Assembly: GCA_035550795.1 (NCBI GenBank)
Contig: DASZOL010000017.1
Span: forward strand, 1 to 64,000
Reading direction: 5' to 3'
DNA: 64,000 nt
Source: DASRDR01 sp035550795
GTDB lineage: Bacteria; Methylomirabilota; Methylomirabilia; Rokubacteriales; DASRDR01
The notes beneath the pieces are model-generated. The model did not search any database. It was not told the DNA's origin and was given only the letters and a program-made list of their open reading frames with translations. A program made the position numbers and the translations under genes. Numbering within the stretch: the first letter of the stretch is position 1; every line of letters starts with the position of its first letter. Shown one piece after another: positions 15,976-24,711 of the stretch.

Positions 15976-16893
15976 TCAGCGGCCGTAGACCGGCGTCAGC
16001 CAGCGGCGGTAGGCCGGCTTCTCGCCCCGGACCACGGCGAAGTAGCACGCCTGGATCGCGCGCGTCACCGGGCCCGGCTGGACGCCGTCGCCGAGGGGCA
16101 AGCGGTCGATCGACACGACCGGCGTGATCTCCCAGCCGCTCCCGCAGAGGAAGACCTCGTCCGCGAGGTAGAGCTCGGTGCGGTCGACCTCCCGCTCGAG
16201 CGCCGGCTGGCCGAGCTCGGTCCGGAACAGCTCGATGAGCGTGGCGCGGGTCACCGACTCCAGGATGTCCGCCGTCACCGGCGGGGTGATCGGCACGCCG
16301 CCGCGCAGGAGGAAGCAGCACGCGCCCGGCGCCTCGGCGAGCTTGCCGCGGCCGTTCAGGAGGAGCGCGCCGTCGTAGCCGTTCGCCTTCGCCTCCAGGG
16401 TGGCGAGGCGCCCGTTCTGGTAGTTCGCCGAGCACTTGATGCGGGGCGGCATCGCCCCGTCGGCGATCCGCGTCCACGACGACACGCCGACGGCGATCCC
16501 CGGCTTCTGCGTCGCCTTCCGCGGCCGTGCGTCGACGGCGAGGCCCACGGGCCCGGCGTCGTCCATGTCGCCGTCCGACGAGAGGTAGGCGGTCTGCCTG
16601 ATGTGCACGTCCTCGCGCGCCTGGTTCTTGCGGAGGACGTCCAGGATCGACCGCCCGATCTCCTCGCGCGTCAGCGAGTGCTGCATCCGCATGAGCCGCA
16701 TCGACGCGAAGAGCCGGTCGATGTGCTCCTGGAGCCGGAACACGTAGAGCTCCTCCTGGGCCGGATTCCAGTAGGCTCGGAGACCTTCGAACACCGATCC
16801 CCCGTACTTCACCGCCGTCGACTGGACGTGGATCCGCGCGTCCGCGTAGGGAACAAGCTCGCCGTTGAGATAGACGTACCGGCCCGTCGTCAC
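15976..16893 (-). CDS. ilvE: Class IV aminotransferase, branched-chain amino acid transaminase-like
   Basis: A 305-residue fold-type IV PLP enzyme, close to IlvE length (309). YLNGELVPYADARIHVQ and KYGGSVFEGLRAYW are the classic N-terminal blocks. The Schiff-base lysine is in RIKCSANYQNG near residue 150. The GTG start was chosen because AGGAGG lies 7 bases upstream; an in-frame ATG at 17004 would add a low-complexity extension overlapping the next gene. One block departs from IlvE: AEAPGACCFLL stands where AEGSGENLF-type sequence is usual, changing two cofactor-proximal residues. The liv operon next door suggests branched-chain amino acid catabolism or synthesis. D-amino acid or other class IV substrates remain possible. 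Confidence 0.8.
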   Translation of the reverse strand: MTTGRYVYLNGELVPYADARIHVQSTAVKYGGSVFEGLRAYWNPAQEELYVFRLQEHIDRLFASMRLMRMQHSLTREEIGRSILDVLRKNQAREDVHIRQTAYLSSDGDMDDAGPVGLAVDARPRKATQKPGIAVGVSSWTRIADGAMPPRIKCSANYQNGRLATLEAKANGYDGALLLNGRGKLAEAPGACCFLLRGGVPITPPVTADILESVTRATLIELFRTELGQPALEREVDRTELYLADEVFLCGSGWEITPVVSIDRLPLGDGVQPGPVTRAIQACYFAVVRGEKPAYRRWLTPVYGR

Positions 16894-16930
16894 CAGGGTC
16901 CTCCTCTTTCCGCCCGCCGCGGAGCGGGCC

Positions 16931-17902
16931 TCACCGCCGGATGCGCGGATCCGGCTGCGCCAGGAGCTCCTCGAGCTCGCCGGGCCGGACGACCGCGATG
17001 TCACCCCACATCGTACACTTCAGCGCCGCCAGGGCCGTTCCGAAGTCCTGGGCCCGCTGGGCATCCCCCGAGATCAGCCAGCCGTGCAGGAAGCCCGCCG
17101 CGAACGCATCGCCGGCGCCGACGCGATCCGCCACGAGATCGAGGCTGTAGAGCCGGGTCGGGCGGCGTGGACGGTCGCTCAGGACCACTGAGCCCTGGTC
17201 GCCGAGCGTCAACGCGACGATCGCCCCGTGCGCAAGCTGGCGCAGCCGCGCCGCGACGGCCTCGGGCTCGCCGTCGATCCCGAAGATACGCCGCGCGTCC
17301 TCTATGCCCACGAACAGGAGCCCCACCCGGGGCAGCAGCGGCTCGAGATAGGCCCGCGCCGCCTCGTGCGTCCAGAGAGCGGTCCGGTGGTTCACGTCGA
17401 GCGACAGGAGCGCCCCGGTCGCGCGGGCCGACTCGACCGCGCGCTCGAACAGGCGTCTCGGACGGGGGCCGAGCGCCGCCGTGATACCGGTGACGTGGAC
17501 GACGCGGGTGCGGGAGACCGTCGCCCAGTCCACCTCCGACTCGTCGAGCGACGCAAAGGCGGAGTCCTTCCGGTCATAGACCACCCGAATCGGGCGGGGC
17601 GCCACGCCGTACTCGATGAAGTAGGTCCCGATCCGGCCGCCGTCGCGCCAGCCGACGTGCGCGACGTCCACCCCGTGGCCGCGGAGCTCGCGGGCGAGGC
17701 GGTCCCCCCAGACGTTCGTGGGCAGCGCTGAGATCCACGCGGTGCGGTGGCCGAGGCGCGCCAGCGCGCACAGGACGTTGGCCTCCGTCCCGCCGTAGGA
17801 GACGTCAAGCTCCCTCGCCTGCTCGAGCCGGGTAGGCGGCCGCGACGCCAGGCGCAGCATGACCTCGCCCGGAGCAACGACGTCGAAGAGGGGCTCGGGC
17901 AC
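16931..17902 (-). CDS. PfkB-family sugar kinase (2-dehydro-3-deoxygluconokinase-like)
   Basis: A 323-residue ribokinase/PfkB-fold kinase. GGTEANVLCALARLG near residue 40 is the N-terminal signature and DRVGAGDAFAAGFLHG near 260 is the second signature with the catalytic Asp and anion hole. The opening VVAPGEVMLRLA and the FIEYGVAPRP region match KDG kinases, which phosphorylate 2-keto-3-deoxygluconate in the Entner-Doudoroff branch of hexuronate use. It ends 37 bases before the aminotransferase start and follows the CtBP-like gene by 5 bases, so it is co-transcribed with it. The precise sugar is inferred only from resemblance. Confidence 0.82.
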   Translation of the reverse strand: MPEPLFDVVAPGEVMLRLASRPPTRLEQARELDVSYGGTEANVLCALARLGHRTAWISALPTNVWGDRLARELRGHGVDVAHVGWRDGGRIGTYFIEYGVAPRPIRVVYDRKDSAFASLDESEVDWATVSRTRVVHVTGITAALGPRPRRLFERAVESARATGALLSLDVNHRTALWTHEAARAYLEPLLPRVGLLFVGIEDARRIFGIDGEPEAVAARLRQLAHGAIVALTLGDQGSVVLSDRPRRPTRLYSLDLVADRVGAGDAFAAGFLHGWLISGDAQRAQDFGTALAALKCTMWGDIAVVRPGELEELLAQPDPRIRR

Positions 17903-17907
17903 GGCCC

Positions 17908-18915
17908 TCAGCCGCCGGCGGCCGGCGGCCGGCGCAGACGCCCCAGCACGTCCGGATTGACGCAGTGCCGCGGCCGCTCGCCCCGGAGCACCCGGACGGC
18001 TTCCTCGGCCGCGCGTCGCTTCAGGTCCGAGCGTCCCTCCTCCGAGTACCAGGCCGCGTGCGGGGTCACGATCACCTGCTCCATCCGGAGCAGCGGACTG
18101 GCCGGATCAAGGGGCTCCTGCTCGAGCACGTCGAGCCCCGCGCCCGCCAGGAGCCCCTCCTGGAGGGCCTTGACGAGCGCGCCGGTATCGACGATCCCTC
18201 CTCGCGCCGTGTTGATGAGCACGGCGGTCGGTCGCATCCACCCGAGGGACTCCGCGTCGAAGGCGTGCCGGGTCTCGTCCGTCAGGGGACAGTGGACCGT
18301 CACGTAGTCCGATTCGGCCAGGAGCCGCTCGAAGGCGACCGGCTGCACACCGGCAGGGAAGGTGTTGACGTACGGGTCGCAGCCGAGCAGCCGGACGTCG
18401 AACCCGCCCAGCTTCCGCGCGACGGCCGACCCGATGCGGCCGCACCCGAGGATGCCCACGGTCTGCCCGGCGAGGCGCGTCACGGGCCCGACGCGGAACA
18501 CGTCCCAGCCGCCGCTCCGGGTCTGCCGGTCGAGCCGCGCGATCTTGCGGGCCAGCGCGAGGAGGAGCGCCACCGCGTGGTTCGCCACCTCGTCGGTCCC
18601 GTAGTCCGGCACGTTCACGACCGGCACGCCGTGCTCGGTCGCAGCCGTCACGTCGATACCGTCCACGCCGACGCCATACCGCACCAGCACGCGGACGCGA
18701 GGGAGTCCCTCGATCACGCGGCGCGTGACGGCGCCGTACTGGATCAGGAGCGCGTCGGCCTCGCCGCACCGCTCCAGGTACTCGGTCTCGGTGCGCGCGA
18801 CGACCGTCTGCAGCCGCACACCCGCCCGTGCGAGGACGTCCTGCTCCTCCGTGAGGTTGGCGTGATCGAGACCGCACACGACGACGAGCGGCCCGCCAGG
18901 CGCGGTCGGCGTCAT
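17908..18915 (-). CDS. C-terminal-binding-protein-like D-2-hydroxyacid dehydrogenase
   Basis: A 335-residue NAD-dependent 2-hydroxyacid dehydrogenase. The Rossmann motif is GILGCGRIGSAVARK near residue 155. Arg in NTARGGIVD near 235, Glu in DVLEQEPLD near 265 and His in TPHAAWYSEE near 287 make up the catalytic set. The AAWYSEE ending is typical of the CtBP-like subgroup rather than of SerA. Its stop lies 5 bases before the sugar kinase start, so a shared role in sugar-acid catabolism (2-keto acid reduction) is plausible. Confidence 0.85.
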   Translation of the reverse strand: MTPTAPGGPLVVVCGLDHANLTEEQDVLARAGVRLQTVVARTETEYLERCGEADALLIQYGAVTRRVIEGLPRVRVLVRYGVGVDGIDVTAATEHGVPVVNVPDYGTDEVANHAVALLLALARKIARLDRQTRSGGWDVFRVGPVTRLAGQTVGILGCGRIGSAVARKLGGFDVRLLGCDPYVNTFPAGVQPVAFERLLAESDYVTVHCPLTDETRHAFDAESLGWMRPTAVLINTARGGIVDTGALVKALQEGLLAGAGLDVLEQEPLDPASPLLRMEQVIVTPHAAWYSEEGRSDLKRRAAEEAVRVLRGERPRHCVNPDVLGRLRRPPAAGG

Positions 18916-18978
18916 CGAACCGGAAAGCTCAAGCGGGGGGACGCGGGCTGGCCGTCGCGCGCCGGATCGGAGCCCGCG

Positions 18979-19062
18979 CTAGCCGCGCTTCATCGGCCGA
19001 CCGCAGCACACCTTCTGCACGGGGGCCGTCTTGAGGCACTTCGGACAGTAGTATCCCGGCAT
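18979..19062 (-). CDS. 27-residue zinc-ribbon-like micropeptide downstream of thiolase
   Basis: The 27-codon ORF starts 9 bases after the thiolase stop and has GGGGAG 4-5 bases before its ATG. The peptide starts MPGYYCPKCLK and ends VCCGRPMKRG. It therefore carries a CxxC pair and a CCG pair 12 residues later, the spacing of a minimal zinc ribbon or rubredoxin-like knuckle, and a basic C-terminus. Strong SD, tight coupling to the thiolase gene and cysteine pattern argue that it is translated. It could be a metal-binding partner of the thiolase, or a stand-alone zinc knuckle. No function is known to me. Confidence 0.6.
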   Translation of the reverse strand: MPGYYCPKCLKTAPVQKVCCGRPMKRG

Positions 19063-19071
19063 CGGTCTCCC

Positions 19072-20217
19072 CTAGAGCCGCTCGACGATCGTCGCGATCC
19101 CCTGTCCGAATCCGATGCACATCGTCGACAGCCCGAACCGCCCGCCGGAGCGCTCAAGCTCGTGAAGGAGCGTAACGAGGAGCCGGGCGCCCGAGCAGCC
19201 GAGCGGGTGGCCGAGCGCGATGGCCCCACCGTTGACGTTCACGCGACTCATGTCCGGCTGGAGCTCCCGCTCCCAGGCCAGCACGACCGAGGCGAAGGCC
19301 TCGTTCACCTCGAAGCGGTCGATGTCACCGAGCCCCAAACCTGCCTTGGCGAGGACCCGCCGGGTCGCCGGGATCGGGCCCGTGAGCATGATCGTCGGGT
19401 CGACGCCCGCGAGCGCGGTTGCCACGAACCGCGCCCGGGGCCGGAGGCCGAGCGTGCGCGCCTTGTCCTGCGACATGATCAGCAGGGCCGCCGCACCGTC
19501 CGAGATCTGGCTCGAGTTGGCCGCGGTCACGGCCCCCTCCGGCTTGAACGAGGGCGCGAGCGCGGCGATCCGACCCCGGTCGACGGGAACGCGGACGCCC
19601 TCATCGACGGCGAACGTCGATCCGTCCGCCAGCGACACCGGCACGATCTCACGGGCGAAGCGCCCCCCGGCGATCGCGCGCCCGGCCTTCTCGTGGCTCT
19701 GCGCCGAGAACTCGTCGAGGTCCGCGCGCGTAAGCCCCCACTTCTCGACGAGAAGCTCGGCCGAGGTGCCCTGGGGCACGATCTCGTACCGCTCGGCAAG
19801 CCGCGGGCTGATTGGGCCGTCTCCGGGTCCGCTGGCGCTCGAGCCCATCGGCACGCGAGTCATGCTCTCGACGCCGCCGACGATCAGGCACTCGTGCTGC
19901 CCGGAGGCGATCATGCCGAAGCCGAAGTTCGCCGCCTGCTGGCCGGACCCGCACATCCGATCGAGGGTCACCCCGCAGACGTCGAGGGGAAGGCCGGCGA
20001 TGAGCGCCGCGTTCCGCGCGATGTTGAACGCCTGCTCGCCGACCTGGTCCACACAGCCCAGGATCACGTCCTCGGCCACCGCGGGATCGACGCCCGCACG
20101 CCGGACGACCGCGCCGAGCACGTGGGCCGCGAGGTCGTCGGGGCGGACCCCGGCAAGCTTCCCGTTTCGCCGGCCGATGGGCGAGCGGACAGCTTCGACG
20201 ATCACGGTCTGGTGCAT
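19072..20217 (-). CDS. Acetyl-CoA acetyltransferase (thiolase)
   Basis: A 381-residue thiolase that condenses two acyl-CoA molecules or cleaves a 3-ketoacyl-CoA. The acyl-accepting cysteine is in DRMCGSGQQA near residue 88, the histidine in GHPLGCSGARL near 338 and the second cysteine in MCIGFGQGIA near 368. Length is a little below the usual 390. AGGAGG sits 6 bases before the ATG. A 27-residue cysteine-rich peptide follows directly. It stands about 80 bases after the hybrid kinase gene and is probably a separate unit. Biosynthetic and degradative thiolases cannot be distinguished here. Confidence 0.92.
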   Translation of the reverse strand: MHQTVIVEAVRSPIGRRNGKLAGVRPDDLAAHVLGAVVRRAGVDPAVAEDVILGCVDQVGEQAFNIARNAALIAGLPLDVCGVTLDRMCGSGQQAANFGFGMIASGQHECLIVGGVESMTRVPMGSSASGPGDGPISPRLAERYEIVPQGTSAELLVEKWGLTRADLDEFSAQSHEKAGRAIAGGRFAREIVPVSLADGSTFAVDEGVRVPVDRGRIAALAPSFKPEGAVTAANSSQISDGAAALLIMSQDKARTLGLRPRARFVATALAGVDPTIMLTGPIPATRRVLAKAGLGLGDIDRFEVNEAFASVVLAWERELQPDMSRVNVNGGAIALGHPLGCSGARLLVTLLHELERSGGRFGLSTMCIGFGQGIATIVERL

Positions 20218-20298
20218 GGGCGCCTCCTCGACACGCGGGTGTCCCCGCGCGGAGCCATCATACCGGCGCCCCTGGCGGCCCGCAACGGCCGGACGGCC

Positions 20299-23200
20299 TC
20301 AGGTCGGACCGGCTGCCGCGAGGGCGTCGCCGACGCGGTGGAGAACCTCGGCGGCCTCGAACGGCTTGGCGACGACGAACCGGATGCCGTGGCGCGTGAG
20401 CTGGGCGGGATCAAGCCGATCACCCCATCCCGTGATGAGACCCACCGGGATATCCGGGAACCGGGCATGGCATGCCTCCGCCACTTCCCAGCCTGACATC
20501 GCCGGCATCGACACGTCGCTCAGGACGAGATCGACCGGCTCCGTCTCCCAGAGCGCGAGCCCCGCGGGGCCGTCGGACGCCGCGACGACCGTGTAGCCCT
20601 CGCCGCCCAGAAGCTCCCGGAGGACCTCACGCACACCCGCCTCATCGTCGATCACGAGAATTCGGGCCGGGCGCGCGGGACGAGCGTGGTCGGGTCCCGG
20701 CGGCGGCTCGGGCAGCGAGCGGGCCACCGGCAGTCGCACCGTGAACGTGGTCCCCTCCCCGGGCTGGCTGATCACCTCCACGGTGCCGCCGTGTCGGTTC
20801 ACGATACCCCACACGACGGACAGCCCGAGTCCACTGCCCTGGGGCCCCTTCGTCGTGAAGAAGGGCTCGAAGACCCGTCGCGCGGTCTCGGGCGCCATGC
20901 CGCGGCCGGTGTCGCGCACGGTCGCCACCACGGTGCCGTCCTGCACCCCCAGCCCGAACACGAGACGTCCTCCCGCGGACATCGCCTCGAGCGCATTGGT
21001 GAGGAGGTTGGTGAAGACCTCGCGCAGCTCCTCGGGCCGCCCGGCGACCCAGGGGATCGGCCCGCCCTCGATCCACACCTCGTAGGAGATCCCCCGGCTC
21101 TGCGCCTCGTCCTTCCAGCGCGGCCGCGTCATCTCGACGACTTCACGGACGACGTCCAGGAGATCGACGTGGCGGAACGGCCGGGTCCGGCGCGTCCGCG
21201 TGAACTCCTGAATGCGCCGCACCGTCTGCGCACCGTCGAGGGCGGCCTGGCGGATCGTCTCGAGCCCGCGGGACAGCTCCGTTCCCTGTGCGCGACGCAG
21301 GAGCAGCTCGGCACGGCCCACGATGACGGCCAGGAGGTTGTTGAAGTCGTGGGCCACGCCGGCCGCCATCTCGCCGAGCGCCCGGAGCTTCTCGGTCCGG
21401 ACCATGTGGTCCTGAGCCACGGCGAGCTCACGGTACGCCGCCGAGCGCTCCTCGTAGAGCCGCGCGCTCCGGAGCGCCAGCGCCGTGAGGCTGGCGATGT
21501 TGGTCAGGAGCCGCTCGTCGGCCTCCGTGAACGGCCGCGCGGCGGCCGCCAGGGTCAAGACGCCCAGCACGTCGTCCCCGACGACCATCGGCACTCCCAG
21601 CCAGTGCGGCAGGGCAACGGACTCCGGGACCGGCTCGACGCCCTCCCGGACGCAGGCCACCGCGTATTCCGCGGTGCGCAGCGGGACCCGCCGGGTCACC
21701 ACGGCGCTCGCCAGGCCCACCCCGAGCGGGCGGCGCCGCGGAAGGTCCGGCTCCGGGGCCCCGTCCCGCTCCCGCAGGGCGATCTCCAGCTCGCGCCGGG
21801 CCGGATCGTAGAGGAAGATGGCCAGGTTGCGCACGTCAAGCACGCGCGCCACCTCGCGGTGGACGGCCGCGACGAGCTGGGCCGTGTCGAGCTGGCCCGT
21901 CACCGCGCGGGAGAGCTCGTACAGCGCGGAGAGCTCCGCCAGCTTCCGCCGGTCGTCCTCGAACAGGCGCGCGTGTTCCAGGGCGATCCCCGCCTGGCTG
22001 GCCATCGCCTGCACGAGGCCGAGCTCCCGCTGCCCACAGACGAGCTCACGCTCCCACCAGGCGGCGATGATCCCGCCAACCAGGCGCTCGTTGGCGACGA
22101 TGGGCGCGAAGATCTGGGCACGGTGCGGCGCGAGCGTCACGAACTCCCGGGGGAGCCGCTCATCGCGCGCCGCGTCCGTGGACACCGCGACCGCGCGCCG
22201 GGCGATCGCCTCCGTGTAGAGGGCGCTTCGGCTCGGATCGATGCGGAACCCGCGCAGTCGCTCGACGACGGCGGGCGTGACGTGGTAGCCGGCGAAGGGC
22301 TCGAGCTCGCCCGTGACGGGGTCCGCGAGCCACACGCCCGCGGAGTCGGCCCCCACGGTCCGGGTAACCTGCTGGAGCAGGACCCGCAGCAAGGGGTCGA
22401 GCTCGATCGTCGACGACAGAGTGCGGCTAACACCCAGCAACCGCTCCATCTCCTCGAGCTTCTCGCCCGTCTGCCGGGCGAGCTCCGCGTTCTCCGCAGC
22501 CAGTCCCACCTGGGACGCCACTCCCTCGATCAGACGGATCTCCGCCGGACCGACGGGACGCCCCGGCGTCCCCCACACGAGCAAGAGGGCCCCCCCGACC
22601 TCGCCCCGGACAAGAGTCGGCGCGAGGAGGGCCGACTTCGGCGGGGCAGCGGCCGGGAACGTGAAGCCGAACCGCGGATCGGCCAGGCAGTCCGACGTCC
22701 AGATGGGCTGGTACCCGGCGAAGGCTTCCCGGAGACGCTCCAGGGGAATGGGCGCCTCGGGGAGGGGCGGCACCCGCGTATCCGGCACGTGGTAGCCCGC
22801 GACGGGCAGGAGCGCCTTCCGGGGGCCGTCGAGGACGTAGACGCCCACCCGGTCGGCGCCGAAGGAACGGGCCACCTCCCGCGCCACGCGCCGCATGCTC
22901 TCCTTGATCGGAAGTAGCTGGGAGAGCACCCCGGCGACGGTCAGGAGCGTTTCGCTCTCCGTCAGGCGACCTCGGGTCTCGGCGAACAGCCGGGCGTTCT
23001 CGAGAGCCAGCGCGATCTGGTCCGCGAAGGCCTCCGCCAGGCGGACCTCGTCGTCGCGGAGAACCCGTCCGACCGGGTAGAGGCAGCTGAGGACTCCCAG
23101 GACGACTCCCCGGACCTCGAGGGGCACCGCGAGGATCGCGCGATTTGGCGTGCTCCCGTAGAGCCGGCGCAGGTCCGGCGTGAGCCTGATCTCCGGATCG

Positions 23201-23577
23201 GTCAGGACGTCCGGGGTCCACACCGGCTCCCTCAGCGCCACCGCCCGCGCCACCACACCCACGCCGGGGGGAGACACGTGGCCCCGCTCGAAGGTGGGCG
23301 TTCCCGAGCCGCCGGCCCGGGCCAGGGCGACGAGGGATCCGTCCGGCTCGAGGTGCCGGATGCTGGCCGAGGCGGCGCCGAAGAGCTGGACGATGCTCCC
23401 GACGATGCGCTCGACCAGGTCTTCGACGGTGAGGCTCGCCCCCGCCAGGCGTGCCGCCTCGGCCATCGCGGCCGCCTCGCGCTGGCGCCGGACCACCTCC
23501 TCCTCGAGCGCGAGAACCCGCGCGCGGAGGGTGGCGAGGTCGTCGTGGTGCGATGGGTCCGGCAGCTTGGACGGCAT
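20299..23577 (-). CDS. Hybrid sensor histidine kinase with four GAF domains and C-terminal receiver
   Basis: A 1092-residue soluble hybrid kinase. A short coiled coil (residues 14-45) precedes four GAF-type sensor domains (about 52-200, 215-375, 395-555 and 575-725). The dimerisation domain carries the phospho-His in AAGVAHDFNNLL (about 760). The ATPase domain has TNLLTNALEAM, DTGRGMAPE and GSGLGLSVVWGI (about 850-965). The receiver domain has VIDDEAGVRE, phospho-Asp in LVLSDVSMPAMSG and Lys in VVAKPFEA (about 980-1085). No membrane span or DNA-binding output is present, so phosphate probably passes to a partner encoded elsewhere. The ATG at 23577 follows CAGGAG; the frame remains open upstream but that part overlaps the divergent HAD gene. 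Confidence 0.9.
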   Translation of the reverse strand: MPSKLPDPSHHDDLATLRARVLALEEEVVRRQREAAAMAEAARLAGASLTVEDLVERIVGSIVQLFGAASASIRHLEPDGSLVALARAGGSGTPTFERGHVSPPGVGVVARAVALREPVWTPDVLTDPEIRLTPDLRRLYGSTPNRAILAVPLEVRGVVLGVLSCLYPVGRVLRDDEVRLAEAFADQIALALENARLFAETRGRLTESETLLTVAGVLSQLLPIKESMRRVAREVARSFGADRVGVYVLDGPRKALLPVAGYHVPDTRVPPLPEAPIPLERLREAFAGYQPIWTSDCLADPRFGFTFPAAAPPKSALLAPTLVRGEVGGALLLVWGTPGRPVGPAEIRLIEGVASQVGLAAENAELARQTGEKLEEMERLLGVSRTLSSTIELDPLLRVLLQQVTRTVGADSAGVWLADPVTGELEPFAGYHVTPAVVERLRGFRIDPSRSALYTEAIARRAVAVSTDAARDERLPREFVTLAPHRAQIFAPIVANERLVGGIIAAWWERELVCGQRELGLVQAMASQAGIALEHARLFEDDRRKLAELSALYELSRAVTGQLDTAQLVAAVHREVARVLDVRNLAIFLYDPARRELEIALRERDGAPEPDLPRRRPLGVGLASAVVTRRVPLRTAEYAVACVREGVEPVPESVALPHWLGVPMVVGDDVLGVLTLAAAARPFTEADERLLTNIASLTALALRSARLYEERSAAYRELAVAQDHMVRTEKLRALGEMAAGVAHDFNNLLAVIVGRAELLLRRAQGTELSRGLETIRQAALDGAQTVRRIQEFTRTRRTRPFRHVDLLDVVREVVEMTRPRWKDEAQSRGISYEVWIEGGPIPWVAGRPEELREVFTNLLTNALEAMSAGGRLVFGLGVQDGTVVATVRDTGRGMAPETARRVFEPFFTTKGPQGSGLGLSVVWGIVNRHGGTVEVISQPGEGTTFTVRLPVARSLPEPPPGPDHARPARPARILVIDDEAGVREVLRELLGGEGYTVVAASDGPAGLALWETEPVDLVLSDVSMPAMSGWEVAEACHARFPDIPVGLITGWGDRLDPAQLTRHGIRFVVAKPFEAAEVLHRVGDALAAAGPT

Positions 23578-23653
23578 GGCTCCTGTCGCGCGGCCCCCGG
23601 TGGCGCGCAGCCGTGCTTGACCTCGGCAACGTTGCGGGCTAGCGTACCGCGTC

Positions 23654-24301
23654 GTGCGTGCCCGGGCCAAAGCTTCCCTGACGCCCGCCCCGCCCATTGG
23701 CGGGGTCATTTTCGACTTTGGCGGCGTCCTCATAGACATGCGGTGGGACGTGTCGGCCGGGCTCGAGGAGGCCCACGGGCTGCCCCGGCACGCCCTTCTC
23801 GAGACCCTGTACCGAACCCCGACCTGGCGCGAGATCGAGCGGGGGCGGGGGGACCTCCTCGCCTGGCGCGTGGAGGCCCATCGGCTGCTCGAGGAGCGGG
23901 CCGGCCGGCCCCTCCCGAAGCTCCACGACGCCTGGGTCGCCGGCCGGGACCTCATCCGGGCCAACCTCGCCCTCGCGCGGCGGCTCCGCCCCGGGTACCG
24001 CACCGCGATCCTCTCGAACGCCGATCAGAGCTTGCGGGGACGCCTGCATGAGCTCGGGATTCACGACCTTTTCGACACGGTGGTCTCGTCGGCGGAGGAA
24101 GGCGTGGCCAAGCCGGAGCCCGAGATCTACCTCCGAGCGGCGCAGCGGCTCGGACTGCCTCCCGAGGCATGCGTCTTCGTGGACGACTACGACACGAACG
24201 TCCGCGCGGCCGAAGCGCTCGGCATGCGGGGGATCGTCTACCGATCCGACCGCGGGGAGGACCTCGCGACGCTCCTGGCAAACCTTGGCGTCGTGCCCTG
24301 A
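23654..24301 (+). CDS. HAD-superfamily hydrolase
   Basis: A 215-residue haloacid dehalogenase-like hydrolase, probably a small-molecule phosphatase. Motif I is FDFGGVLID near residue 21, with Gly in place of the second Asp common to phosphatases, as in the epoxide-hydrolase N-terminal-phosphatase subgroup. Motif II is ILSNAD near 119, motif III the Lys in GVAKPEPEIY near 150, and motif IV VFVDDYDTNV near 173. It is divergent from the hybrid kinase. A plus-strand TTGACC (23617) and TAGCGT (23640), 17 bases apart, would start transcription within a few bases of the GTG start, which suggests a very short leader or leaderless mRNA. Confidence 0.82.
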   Translation: MRARAKASLTPAPPIGGVIFDFGGVLIDMRWDVSAGLEEAHGLPRHALLETLYRTPTWREIERGRGDLLAWRVEAHRLLEERAGRPLPKLHDAWVAGRDLIRANLALARRLRPGYRTAILSNADQSLRGRLHELGIHDLFDTVVSSAEEGVAKPEPEIYLRAAQRLGLPPEACVFVDDYDTNVRAAEALGMRGIVYRSDRGEDLATLLANLGVVP

Positions 24302-24341
24302 CGGAGCGGGGCCGCCGGCTCCGCGCAACTGCGTGCGCACC

Positions 24342-24503
24342 CTATCCTTCGTCGCTCATCGCGTACTCGATGGCCTGATCGAGCGTCATCGCGGCGCCCC
24401 GCCCGTGGGCGCTCTCGTACCGCTCGCCCCCCAGCGCGCCGCGAACCGCCGCCGCCACCGCGCGATCGTGGGCCGCACGCTCGGCGGATGGAAAGGTCCA
24501 GCC
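24342..24503 (-). pseudogene. Decayed C-terminal tail of a LuxR/TPR-type regulator or ATPase
   Basis: Fifty-three codons ending in a stop read FPSAERAAHDRAV, then ALGGERYESA, then GRGAAMTLDQAIEYAMS. This is the C-terminal pattern of large LuxR/TPR regulators and adenylate-cyclase-like ATPases, which end in PPAERA, then GRAMSLEQAIAYAL. Upstream in the same frame there is no trace of their TPR or ATPase domains, only low-complexity sequence, and no ribosome binding site. I read it as the remnant of a deleted gene. The 410 bases from 24302 to 24711 hold nothing else apart from a leader hairpin near the next gene. Confidence 0.45.
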
Positions 24504-24655
24504 GACCAGAAGGCGCTCATGCGAACGCTTCCGGACGACACCCTCGCCGACCTTGCGGTGTACCACTCGAGTCTCCGGTAGACCCGTCCGGCTCGAGGGG
24601 CCCGGGCACGGCGGCGCCCGGGGCTTCGGGGTATCATGGCCAAGGGTTCCGCCGG

Positions 24656-24680
24656 GCGGGGCGCCCCGATGGCGCCCCGC
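24656..24680 (+). repeat. Leader hairpin upstream of the MBL/rhodanese gene
   Basis: Perfect 10-bp stem (24656-24665 with 24671-24680, arm GCGGGGCGCC) with a 5-base loop, ending 31 bases before the ATG at 24712. It leaves the ribosome binding site free. A 5' leader stabiliser or regulator is possible but unproven. Confidence 0.4.
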
Positions 24681-24711
24681 GACCGCCCCCGGCGAGCCGG
24701 AGAGGATAGTC

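Noticed and set aside
17965..20496. 843-codon open frame on the plus strand
   Set aside because: Antisense to the CtBP-like dehydrogenase and thiolase genes; composition is low-complexity.
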